In this document: positions 33,235-40,862 of the stretch, piece by piece
Numbering within the stretch: the first letter of the stretch is position 1
How the letters are laid out: the number at the start of each line of letters is the position of its first letter
DNA from: DATCLS01 sp035296625
GTDB lineage: Bacteria > Actinomycetota > Acidimicrobiia > Acidimicrobiales > VFJN01
Reading direction: 5' to 3'
Assembly: GCA_035296625.1 (NCBI GenBank)
Contig: DATHAO010000023.1
Location: 62,001 to 126,000, forward strand
DNA: 64,000 bases
Notes under the pieces: generated by a model
What the model saw: only the letters and a program-made list of their open reading frames with translations
The model's database searches: none
What the model was told of the DNA's origin: nothing
Translations under genes and position numbers: made by a program

Positions 33235-33374
33235 TCAGCCCGGCGAGTGGCCGGGCGTGTGCACGGTTGCCAGCCTCACCCCGCCGGCCCGCAGAATCGT
33301 GCCGTCGACCAGATCGCGGTCGGGGCGCGATCAGGATGGACGACGATGCCGTCGGTGGTGACGAGCTCGATCAC
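33235..33374 (-). pseudogene. Remnant of an MBL-fold hydrolase downstream of mscR
   Basis: The first frame starts at GTG 33374, overlapping the mscR stop as GTGA, and reads IELVTTDGIVV. A second frame then reads DRDLVDGTILRAGGVRLATV followed by HTPGHSPG and a stop, the metallo-beta-lactamase 'HTPGHSPGH' motif cut short. In actinobacteria an MBL-fold gene commonly follows mscR. Here both its metal-binding HxHxDH core and its C-terminal half are gone. Confidence 0.7.
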
Positions 33375-34471
33375 GCGCCGGCCCCGTTCACCACGACGCT
33401 GCGCAGCACCTCCCCGCGCTCCATCCTGTGGAACGCCTCCTCGACGCCGTCGAGCGGGATCCTCTCGCTCACGAACCGCTCGAGTGGCAGCCGGCCCTGC
33501 AGGTGGAGGTCGACGAGCAGAGGGAAGTCGCGGCTCGGCAGGCAGTCGCCGTACCAGCTCGGCTTCAGCGCCCCTCCCCGGCCGAAGAACTCGATCATGG
33601 GGATGTCGGGGAAGCGCATCTCGGGCGTGGGCACACCCACCTGCACGACGGTGCCGGCCAGGTCGCGGGCGAAGAACGCCTGCTCGAGCACCTTGGGGTG
33701 ACCGACCGCCTCGATGCAGACGTCGGCTCCGAAACCCCCCGCGGCGGCCCGGACGGCCTCGACGACGTCGTCGGTGCCGGCGTTGACCGTGTGGGTGGCG
33801 CCGAACGTCTCGGCCAGCGCCAGCTTCCGGTCGTCGAGGTCGATCGCCACGATCGTCGTGGCCCCGGCCAGCCGGGCGCCGGAGATGGCGGCGTCGCCGA
33901 CGCCGCCGCAGCCGAACACGGCCACGCTGTCGCCGCGCTGCACGTCGCCCGTGAGTAGGGCGGCACCGAGGCCGGCCATGACACCGCAGCCCAACAGGCC
34001 GGCCACCTCGGGCGTGGCCCGGGGGTCGACCGGCGTGCACTGCCCGGCGGCGACGAGCGTCTTGTCGGCGAACGCGCCGATGCCGAGGGCGGGCGACAGC
34101 TCGGTCCCGTCGGTCAGCGTCATCCTCTGCGTGGCGTTGTGGGTGGCGAAGCACAGGTGCGGCCTGCCCTTGCGGCAGGCCCGGCATTGGCCGCAGACGG
34201 CCCGCCAGTTGAGGACCACGAACTCCCCAGGCTCGACATCGGTGACGCCGGGCCCGACGGCGGCGACCACGCCGGCCGCCTCGTGGCCCAGCAGGAACGG
34301 GAACTCGTCGTTGATGCCGCCCTCGCGGTAATGCAGGTCGGTGTGGCAGACACCGCATGCCTGGACGTCGACGAGCGCCTCTCCCGGGCCGGGGTCGGGC
34401 ACCAGTATCGTGGTCAGCTCCACCGGATCGCCCTGCGTGCGGGCGGTCACCCCGCGCACCTCGTGTGCCAT
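33371..34471 (-). CDS. mscR: S-(hydroxymethyl)mycothiol dehydrogenase
   Basis: The product has 366 residues. It is a zinc alcohol dehydrogenase of the class III type that oxidises the formaldehyde-mycothiol adduct with NAD. Catalytic zinc ligands are in GVCHTDLHYREGG and LGHEAAG. The structural-zinc cysteines are CGQCRACRKGRPHLC. The cofactor region is GCGGVGDAAISGARLAG followed by AIDLDDRKL. The length and SEAELVR-free, GGINDEFPFLLGHE-type sequence fit MscR better than glutathione-dependent enzymes. AGGAGG is 9 nt before ATG 34471. Its usual MBL-fold partner survives only as a fragment just downstream. Confidence 0.9.
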   Translation of the reverse strand: MAHEVRGVTARTQGDPVELTTILVPDPGPGEALVDVQACGVCHTDLHYREGGINDEFPFLLGHEAAGVVAAVGPGVTDVEPGEFVVLNWRAVCGQCRACRKGRPHLCFATHNATQRMTLTDGTELSPALGIGAFADKTLVAAGQCTPVDPRATPEVAGLLGCGVMAGLGAALLTGDVQRGDSVAVFGCGGVGDAAISGARLAGATTIVAIDLDDRKLALAETFGATHTVNAGTDDVVEAVRAAAGGFGADVCIEAVGHPKVLEQAFFARDLAGTVVQVGVPTPEMRFPDIPMIEFFGRGGALKPSWYGDCLPSRDFPLLVDLHLQGRLPLERFVSERIPLDGVEEAFHRMERGEVLRSVVVNGAGA

Positions 34472-34561
34472 GCCCGGACCCCTCCTTCGTCGGCCGTCGC
34501 GCTCTTCGCGCGCTGCGCGTCAGTCTGGCCGACAAGGCGGGGGCGCCGGCCGAGTGCGGGT

Positions 34562-36193
34562 TCAGCCGGCGAAGCGGCGCCGGGGCAGCATCGCCCGGAC
34601 GGCGTCGATCGTGTCCGCCTCGCGCGGCGCCTTGTCGGCCCGGTAGCGCCGCACCCGGGCGAAGCGCAGTGCCACGCCGCCGGCGTAGCGGGTCGATACC
34701 TGCACCCCGTCGAGGGCGATCTCGACGACCTGCTCGGGGCGGACCTCGACGACGTGACCATGGCGGGCCACCTCCAGCTCGAGGAACCGCTCGGTCTGCC
34801 AGGCCAGCAGCTCGTCGGTCAGGCCCTTGAACGTCTTGCCCACCATCACGAACCCGCCGGCGGGGTCGCGGGCGCCGAGGTGCAGGTTCGACAGCCAGCC
34901 CTGGCGGCGGCCACTGCCCCATTCGATTCCCAGAACGACGAGGTCCAGCGTGTGGACCGGCTTGACCTTCCGCCACGCCCCGCCCCGGCGCCCGGCCTCG
35001 TAGGGCGACGCCGCCGCCTTGACCATCACGCCCTCGTGGCCGGCGGCCAGCGCCTCGTCGAGCACGCGCTGGGCGGTGGCGGGGTCGCGGGTGAGTTCGC
35101 CCCGGATGCGCCACGGCCCCGCGACCCGTTCGAGCACGGCGAGGCGCTCGGCGAGCGGGCGGTCGATCAGATCCTGACCGTCGAGGTGCAGGATGTCGAA
35201 GAAGCGGGCCTCCAGGCCGGGGATCTCGCCGTCGGTGCCGCCGTCGTCGCGGCCGAAGCGGCTCATCGTCTCCTGGAACAGGTCGGGGGCCTCGTGGCCG
35301 CCCACGCCGACCGCCTCGCCGTCGAGCACGAGCCGCTCGGCCGGCAGCGACCGGACCAGCGCGGCGATGCCCGGCAGGCGCCCGGTGACCTCGTTGAGGT
35401 TGCGGGTGTACATGCGGACCTCGTCGCCCACCCGGTGCACTTGGATGCGCACGCCGTCGAGCTTCCACTCGACCGATGCCAGCCGGGAGGCGCTTCCCTC
35501 GGCCTCGCTTTCGCCGTCGCCGGCGTCGCCGTCAGCCTCGCCTGCCCCGCCGGCGTGGGCTGCCGGGAGCGGCACCTCGCCGAGCGTGAGGGCCAGCGCT
35601 TCGGTCACGTCGGTTGCGGTCTGGGCCAGCATCGGCTGCACGGGGCGCAACAGCGCGAGTCCCACGGCCGCCAGGCCGGCCTCACCCTCGGCCAGGGCGA
35701 TCTCGGCCACCCGGGCCAGGTCGCCGTCGAGCATCGCCGCCCGCCGCACGACCGGCAGCGGCACCCCGGTGGCGGTGGCGACGGCGTCGGTGACCACGCC
35801 CTCGAGGGCGCCGTGGCGCAGCTCACCGGTGAGCAGCCGGCGGACGAGGTCCTGCTCGCCGGCCGTGGCCCGGGCGAACAGGGCGGTCAGCTCGGCGGTG
35901 CGGCCAGCCTGCGACCCCGGTCCCCGCAGGGCGTCGAGCCGGTCGATCGCCGCGTCGAGCTCGCCGATCTCGAGAACCGGCTCGGCGGCGGGCGGCACGT
36001 CGAGACCGCCGACCGTGCGCCACCCGATGCCGATGCGGCCTTGCCGGGGCATGCCGGTGAGGATGGCCACGACGACCGGCACCTCGTCGGGCCCGAGCCG
36101 GCGCAGCAGGTCGGCGAGCGCCGCCACCTTCTTCGATCGCGCGCGCGTGGCGGTGACGGCCTCGGCGGTGGAGACGACCTCGGCGAATTGCAC
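34562..36193 (-). CDS. ligB: ATP-dependent DNA ligase
   Basis: The product has 543 residues. An N-terminal DNA-binding helical domain occupies residues 1-200. After a Gly/Glu/Asp linker the adenylation domain has motif I EWKLDGVRIQ, where Lys is adenylated. Further motifs are VLDGEAVG, FFDILHLDG, EGVMVKA and WRKVKP. The OB-fold and C-terminal arginine-rich segment complete the enzyme. The architecture matches mycobacterial LigB-type ligases, which probably serve repair beside the NAD-dependent LigA. GTG 36193 has GGAGGA 9 nt upstream. Its start is only 21 bp from the divergent thioesterase start. Confidence 0.92.
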   Translation of the reverse strand: MQFAEVVSTAEAVTATRARSKKVAALADLLRRLGPDEVPVVVAILTGMPRQGRIGIGWRTVGGLDVPPAAEPVLEIGELDAAIDRLDALRGPGSQAGRTAELTALFARATAGEQDLVRRLLTGELRHGALEGVVTDAVATATGVPLPVVRRAAMLDGDLARVAEIALAEGEAGLAAVGLALLRPVQPMLAQTATDVTEALALTLGEVPLPAAHAGGAGEADGDAGDGESEAEGSASRLASVEWKLDGVRIQVHRVGDEVRMYTRNLNEVTGRLPGIAALVRSLPAERLVLDGEAVGVGGHEAPDLFQETMSRFGRDDGGTDGEIPGLEARFFDILHLDGQDLIDRPLAERLAVLERVAGPWRIRGELTRDPATAQRVLDEALAAGHEGVMVKAAASPYEAGRRGGAWRKVKPVHTLDLVVLGIEWGSGRRQGWLSNLHLGARDPAGGFVMVGKTFKGLTDELLAWQTERFLELEVARHGHVVEVRPEQVVEIALDGVQVSTRYAGGVALRFARVRRYRADKAPREADTIDAVRAMLPRRRFAG

Positions 36194-36214
36194 GGGCTCT
36201 TATCCTCCGGGGTC

Positions 36215-37003
36215 GTGGACGTGGACTTCGCGACGATGATGGCCCTCGAACCGTACGGCGACGACACATGGATCGGGGTGGGTCCCCGCTACCCCTGGGG
36301 CGGGCTGTTCGGCGGCCAGATCGTTGCCCAGGCGCTGCGGGCCGCCATCGCCACCGTCGACGGGTCGTACCTGCCGCATTCGCTGCACGCGTCGTTCCTA
36401 CGGTCCGGCAGCCACACCGAGAAGATCCTGTTCGAGGTGGAGCGCGTGCGCGACGGCCGGTCCTTCTGCAACCGTCGCGTCGTGGCCCGCCAGGCCGTCG
36501 GGGTGATCCTCACGATGACCGCCTCGTTCCACGTCGACGAGGGCGGCGCCACCGTGCAGACGGTGACCCGGCCGCCGCTGCCCCACCCGGACGAGATGAG
36601 CGACTCGGCGTGGACCCCCGTGTTCGACCGCCGGATGACGCTCGGCCCCGTGCCCGGCTCGGTGGCGGCGTGGATGCGGATGGCCCAGCCGATCGGTGAG
36701 GACCCGGCGCTGCATTCGTGCGCCCTGGCGTACATGTCGGACGACCTGCCCACCGACACGGTCGTCGCCCTGCACCCCGAGCGCGACCGGGGCGAGGAGT
36801 TCCACGACAGCTTCTTCACGGCCAGCGTCGACCACGCACTCTGGTTCCACCGGCCGATGCGGGCCGACGAGTGGCATCTCCAGGCGTTCGAGTGCCACGG
36901 CCTCGCCGGGTCGCGCGGCGTGGCGATCGGCCACGTGTTCGCCGGCGACGGCACGCACACGGCCACGGTCGGCCAGGAGGTGGTGCTGCGCCAACGGCAG
37001 TGA
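36215..37003 (+). CDS. Acyl-CoA thioesterase, TesB-like double hot-dog
   Basis: The product has 262 residues. The first hot-dog has PWGGLFGGQIVAQALRAA and SFLRSGSHTEKILFEVERVRDGRSF. The second has ALAYMSDDLPTD and SVDHALWFHRP. These are the Asp/Gln/Thr-region signatures of TesB. It hydrolyses acyl-CoA to free acid and CoA. GTG 36215 follows TATCCT by 9 nt and no Shine-Dalgarno is present, so it is probably leaderless. It is divergent from ligB with almost no intergenic DNA and lies near the P450 gene, in keeping with a lipid role. Confidence 0.9.
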   Translation: MDVDFATMMALEPYGDDTWIGVGPRYPWGGLFGGQIVAQALRAAIATVDGSYLPHSLHASFLRSGSHTEKILFEVERVRDGRSFCNRRVVARQAVGVILTMTASFHVDEGGATVQTVTRPPLPHPDEMSDSAWTPVFDRRMTLGPVPGSVAAWMRMAQPIGEDPALHSCALAYMSDDLPTDTVVALHPERDRGEEFHDSFFTASVDHALWFHRPMRADEWHLQAFECHGLAGSRGVAIGHVFAGDGTHTATVGQEVVLRQRQ

Positions 37004-37024
37004 GCGCCGGACCGTAGCCGCGTG

Positions 37025-37534
37025 TCAGTTGTGCTTCTCGACGGTCACCACGCCCTCACCCGGCTTCCAGGTGTCGACGAGCATTGCGTCGCCCACGACG
37101 CGCACGCTGGAGGCGCCGGCGAGGACGGGCAGGAACATGTGGAACGTGCCCGGTTCGGGCCGCCAGCCGGTGAGCGTCTGCTGGGTGTTGGCCAGGCGCT
37201 CGAGGTCGGCCTCGTCGGTCAGCTCGACGGCGCGGGCCCAGAACTTCACGTCGCCCTCGGACACCTCCTTGTCGGCCGTGGCGCTGTGCAGCGCGCAGCG
37301 GGGGTCGCGCCGCAGGTCGCGCGCCTTGGTGGACCCCAGCATCATGCCGAGCGGCATGTGGCCCTCGAACAGCACGAGCCGGTCGCGGTCGACGAGCGGC
37401 TCCACGGGGCTGATGCGCGGGTAGCCGTCGGCGCGCAGCGTCGCCAGCAGCACAAGGCCCGTGGCGGTGAGGCGCCGCTCGGCGAGAGTCGACAGCTCGG
37501 GCGCCTCGGCGGCGAAGTCGTTCCACGTGGCCAT
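37025..37534 (-). CDS. Pyridoxamine-5'-phosphate-oxidase-fold (flavin/F420-type) protein
   Basis: The product has 169 residues forming a single split-barrel domain: LLATLRADGYPRISPVEPL, LVLFEGHMPLGMMLGSTKARDLRRD, CALHSATADKEVSEGDVKFWARAV. The STKARDLRRD segment suits phosphate binding of a flavin or F420. Members are reductases or haem-degrading proteins; which applies here is open. ATG 37534 has TAAGGT six nt upstream, a leaderless start. It is divergent from the P450 gene and convergent with the thioesterase. Confidence 0.83.
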   Translation of the reverse strand: MATWNDFAAEAPELSTLAERRLTATGLVLLATLRADGYPRISPVEPLVDRDRLVLFEGHMPLGMMLGSTKARDLRRDPRCALHSATADKEVSEGDVKFWARAVELTDEADLERLANTQQTLTGWRPEPGTFHMFLPVLAGASSVRVVGDAMLVDTWKPGEGVVTVEKHN

Positions 37535-37601
37535 GCCCTGACCTTACGGACCCGCCGTGACGACGTCGCACACTTGACAGCTGACACCTAGGGTGGCGCG
37601 C

Positions 37602-38900
37602 ATGGTTGCGCCTCTCTCCCCGGGGCCCGCCCCCGCAGCCCACGACATCGAGCTGACGACCGACATCGAGTGGTGGTCCCGACCGCTGTCCGAGCGCGAG
37701 GCCGCGTTCGCGGCCCTGCGCGCCGAGCGCCCGATCGCCCGCATGGCGTTCCCGGGCATGCCCGAGATGGGCATCCCCGCCACCGAGTACTGGGCGGTCA
37801 CGCGGCACGCCGAGCTGATCGAGGCGAGCCGCCAGCCCGGCCTGTTCTGCTCCGGCCGCGGGACCAACATCGCCGACATGCCGCCCGACTTCGTCGAGTT
37901 CTTCGGATCGATGATCGGCATGGACGACCCCCGGCACGCCCGCCTGCGCCGCATCGTGTCGCGGGGCTTCACGCCCCGGAAGCTTGCGTCGCTCAAGGCC
38001 GACGTCGGGGGCGCGGCCGCCGACATCGTCGACGACATCGCGGAGCAGGGCGAGTGCGACTTCGTGACCGAGGTGGCCGCCAAGCTGCCTCTGCGGGTGA
38101 TCGTCGACCTCATGGGCATCCCCCGCAGCGAGGAGCGGTTCATCTTCGACCGCACGAACGTCATCCTGGGCTTCACCGACCCCGAGTACGTCGCCGAGCA
38201 GGACGACCCGATGGCCGTCACGATGGCGATCCTCACCGCGGGCCAGGAGCTGGCCGACCTGGTCACCCGGTTGGCCGAGGCCCGCGAGACCGAGCCCGCA
38301 GACGACCTGATCACGGCGCTGGCCGTGACCGAGGTCGACGGCGAGAAGCTCACCAGCCAGGAGCTTGCCTCATTCTTCATCCTGTTGGTCGTGGCCGGCA
38401 ACGAGACGACCCGCAACGCCATCGCCCATGGCCTCGCCGCCCTCACCGATCACCCCGACCAGCACCGCCGGTGGCTCGACGACGTCGACGGCCTCACGCC
38501 GACGGCCGTCGAGGAGATCGTCCGCTGGGCCTCCCCGGTGATGCACTTCCGGCGCACGGTCACCGAGGACAGAGTGCGCCTCGGCGACCACGAGTTCTCC
38601 GAGGGCGACAAGGTCGTGCTCTGGTACAACTCGGCGAATCGCGACGAGGCGGTGTTCGACGACCCGTACCGGTTCGACCTCGGTCGCACGCCGAACGACC
38701 ACGTCGGCTTCGGCGGTCCCGGGCCCCACTTCTGCCTGGGCGCCCATCTGGCCCGCCGCGAGATCGCCGTGATGTTCCGTGAGCTGCTGACGCGCCTGCC
38801 CGACATCCACGCCACCGGCGACCCCGAGCGCCTGCGGTCGAACTTCATCAACGGCATCAAGCACCTGCCCGTGGCGTTCTCCCCGGTGGCGTCGCCCTGA
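37602..38900 (+). CDS. Cytochrome P450 (steroid/lipid-type)
   Basis: The product has 432 residues. The I-helix oxygen-binding motif is VVAGNETTRNAI, the ExxR region is EEIVRWASPV, and the haem-ligand loop is FGGPGPHFCLG with Cys378. The sequence SSGRGTNIADMPP-like N-terminal part (CSGRGTNIADMPPDF) and overall style match actinobacterial CYP125/CYP142-type sterol side-chain hydroxylases, but the exact substrate is uncertain. It needs a ferredoxin and reductase, not encoded here. ATG 37602 has TAGGGT (37589-37594) seven nt upstream. A TGACAGCTGACA repeat at about 37575 may be a regulator site. Confidence 0.93.
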   Translation: MVAPLSPGPAPAAHDIELTTDIEWWSRPLSEREAAFAALRAERPIARMAFPGMPEMGIPATEYWAVTRHAELIEASRQPGLFCSGRGTNIADMPPDFVEFFGSMIGMDDPRHARLRRIVSRGFTPRKLASLKADVGGAAADIVDDIAEQGECDFVTEVAAKLPLRVIVDLMGIPRSEERFIFDRTNVILGFTDPEYVAEQDDPMAVTMAILTAGQELADLVTRLAEARETEPADDLITALAVTEVDGEKLTSQELASFFILLVVAGNETTRNAIAHGLAALTDHPDQHRRWLDDVDGLTPTAVEEIVRWASPVMHFRRTVTEDRVRLGDHEFSEGDKVVLWYNSANRDEAVFDDPYRFDLGRTPNDHVGFGGPGPHFCLGAHLARREIAVMFRELLTRLPDIHATGDPERLRSNFINGIKHLPVAFSPVASP

Positions 38901-38903
38901 CCG

Positions 38904-39998
38904 TCAGGGCGCCACGAGCGCCCGCAGGAGGTCGGCCCAGCGGGTGAGGGCCACGTGGTGGCCGGCGCCGGCCACCACCTCGAGCCGGGCGCGGGCGAGG
39001 TGGCGGGCGTACCAGGCGCCGAACGCCGGGGGCGTCACCGTGTCGTCTGTGCCCCACCACAGCTGGACGGGCGCGGCGATCGTGCGCGGGTCGACGGGAA
39101 ACAGCCGGTTCTGGACCTCGACGTCGCGCCCGACGCCGGCCAGCCCGCGTCGGACCGCCTCGACCAGCCCGTCGGCCAACCGTTCGGCGGCTCCGGCCAC
39201 GGCCGCCACCTCGGCCGCCCCCGTGGCGTCGCGCTGGTGGGCCTGGTGCTCGGCAGCCAATTCCCGGTCGCACGGCCACGGAACGAGCATCGGGGCCACG
39301 ACGTCGGCCAGCTCGTCGGGCGGCAACTCGTCCGCCAGGTGGAGCAGCCCGAGGCGGCCCGGGGCGGCCGCCCGCACGGCGTCGTCGTCGAAGGCCTGCC
39401 GGGGGACGAGCCCGGCCACGATGCCGATTCGGGTGACGCGGTCGCCGAGGTGAGTGGCGACCGCCAGGGCGTCGAGCGCCCCGCCGGACCAGGCGAGCAG
39501 CGCGCACCGCCCGACGCCCAGGGCGTCGAGCACGGCGGCCGCGTCGCCGCCCACACCGCCGTCCGGGCGGCCGTCCGGGCGGTCCGGGCCGTCGGCGTCG
39601 TCCGGGCCGTCCGCGCGGTCTGGGGCATCGGCGTCGTCCGGGCCGTCCGCGCAGTCCGGGCCGTCCGTCCTCGAACCGGCGTCATCGAGGCCTGCTTTCC
39701 GGGCCCGGATGACGCCGGTTCCGTGGAGGTCGGGGTCGGGGTGGGGGCCGCGGCGGGGCCGGGGGCCGGCCGGAGCCGGGAGCGGGCTGGTGGCGCCGTA
39801 GCCGGGGCGGTCGAGGGCGAGCAGGCGCGCGCCGGCGGCCGCCGCCAGGCCGTCGTCGGGGTGCCGGGACAGGCGCGAGTCGGGCGTCCCGTGCAGGTAG
39901 AGCACCGGCGCACCGGCCGGGTCGCCGACGTCGTCGACGGCCACGGTCCGCCCGCCCGGGCGGGGTACGAGGTGGGTCGGGTCCCCGGGCGGCGGCAC
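38904..39998 (-). CDS. Alpha/beta hydrolase with a long Asp-rich insert
   Basis: The product has 364 residues. The oxyanion loop is VLYLHGTPDSRLS, the nucleophile elbow is LLAWSGGALD (Ser) and the C-terminal catalytic His lies in VVAGAGHHVALTRW. Between the DRPGYGATSPL strand and the nucleophile helix is an insert of about 80 residues, much of it ADGPDDADGPDR-type repeats from a simple GGCCGTCCG-like DNA repeat. GTG 39998 is chosen because TACGGT is 8 nt upstream; GTG 40070 would add an uncharacteristic Arg-rich stretch. It is convergent with the P450 gene, 3 bp apart. Confidence 0.8.
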   Translation of the reverse strand: MPPPGDPTHLVPRPGGRTVAVDDVGDPAGAPVLYLHGTPDSRLSRHPDDGLAAAAGARLLALDRPGYGATSPLPAPAGPRPRRGPHPDPDLHGTGVIRARKAGLDDAGSRTDGPDCADGPDDADAPDRADGPDDADGPDRPDGRPDGGVGGDAAAVLDALGVGRCALLAWSGGALDALAVATHLGDRVTRIGIVAGLVPRQAFDDDAVRAAAPGRLGLLHLADELPPDELADVVAPMLVPWPCDRELAAEHQAHQRDATGAAEVAAVAGAAERLADGLVEAVRRGLAGVGRDVEVQNRLFPVDPRTIAAPVQLWWGTDDTVTPPAFGAWYARHLARARLEVVAGAGHHVALTRWADLLRALVAP

Positions 39999-40097
39999 GG
40001 CGGCGGACCGTACACGGGCCGTCCCGTCCTGGCGGTACCGGCCACGCGCCTCACCAAGGTCGGAGATCACAGCGGCGCAACCAGCGCCTCCGCTGAT

Positions 40098-40862
40098 CTA
40101 CCTGTCGCTCGACCCCGGCGGGTCGTCGGAGCCCGACGACGCCTGAGCGGCGGCGCGAGCGGGGGCGTGACCGGCGGCGGGAGCGGGGGCGGGCGAGCCG
40201 AGCGCCTCGGGCCGGTCGGCCAGGAGGCCGGCGAACACCAAGGCCAGATACTCATCGACGAACGCGTCGTCGTCGGGCCAGGGGAACGTCGGCTTCGAGA
40301 TCAGCAGCGACGTGAGGCCGTGGGCGTGCGCCCATATCAGCGTCGCCACGCGGGTCGCGTCGGTGTGCTCGGGGCGCAGCCGCCCGGCGTCGATCGCCGC
40401 CTGGGACAGGACGATGGCCCGGGCGAACGCCATGAGCTCGCCGATGCGCTCGGGCGTGTAGTGCTCGGGCATCTCGTTCAGGCGGTTCATGAACAGGAGT
40501 CGGTAGGGCTCAGGGTTGTGCCGGCCGAAGTCGACGTAGGCCCGGGCGACGGCGATCATCGCCTCGATGGGGTCCTCGATGCCCGCGGTGGCGGCGGTGA
40601 ACGCCTCGTCGAGCACGGCGCAGCGCCGCTCGGACACCTCGTAGATGAGCGCCGTCTTGTCGGGGAAGTGCCGGTAGATCGACGGCGGGGTGACGCCGAC
40701 GGCGTCGGCCACGGCTCGTATCGAGACCGCCTCGGACGAGCCGGTCTCGAGCAGCATCGTCTCGGTGACGTCGAGGATCTCGTCGCGGAGCCGCCGGCCC
40801 TCCCCCTTGCGGGAGCGGGCCCGGCGGCCGGCGGACAGGGTGTCGGAGGTCGAGGTGGTCAG
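40098..40862 (-). CDS. TetR-family regulator coupled to mmpL
   Basis: The product has about 254 residues. The helix-turn-helix VSIRAVADAVGVTPPSIYRHFPDK near residues 45-68 is followed by a TetR_C-like domain with RLLFMNRLNEMPEHY and WAHAHGLTSLL. The C-terminus is Ala/Pro-rich. No ATG, GTG or TTG fits between the mmpL stop and the helix-turn-helix. CTG 40862 overlaps the mmpL stop as CTGA, mirroring the ATGA/GTGA overlaps elsewhere, so a rare CTG start by translational coupling is proposed. It probably represses mmpL through the palindrome at 43233-43252. Confidence 0.78.
   Translation of the reverse strand: MTTSTSDTLSAGRRARSRKGEGRRLRDEILDVTETMLLETGSSEAVSIRAVADAVGVTPPSIYRHFPDKTALIYEVSERRCAVLDEAFTAATAGIEDPIEAMIAVARAYVDFGRHNPEPYRLLFMNRLNEMPEHYTPERIGELMAFARAIVLSQAAIDAGRLRPEHTDATRVATLIWAHAHGLTSLLISKPTFPWPDDDAFVDEYLALVFAGLLADRPEALGSPAPAPAAGHAPARAAAQASSGSDDPPGSSDR

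Noticed and set aside
37574..37594. Consensus -35 (TTGACA) for the P450 gene
   Set aside because: It is only about 9 bp from the TAGGGT -10, too close to act as a -35; more likely part of a regulator site.
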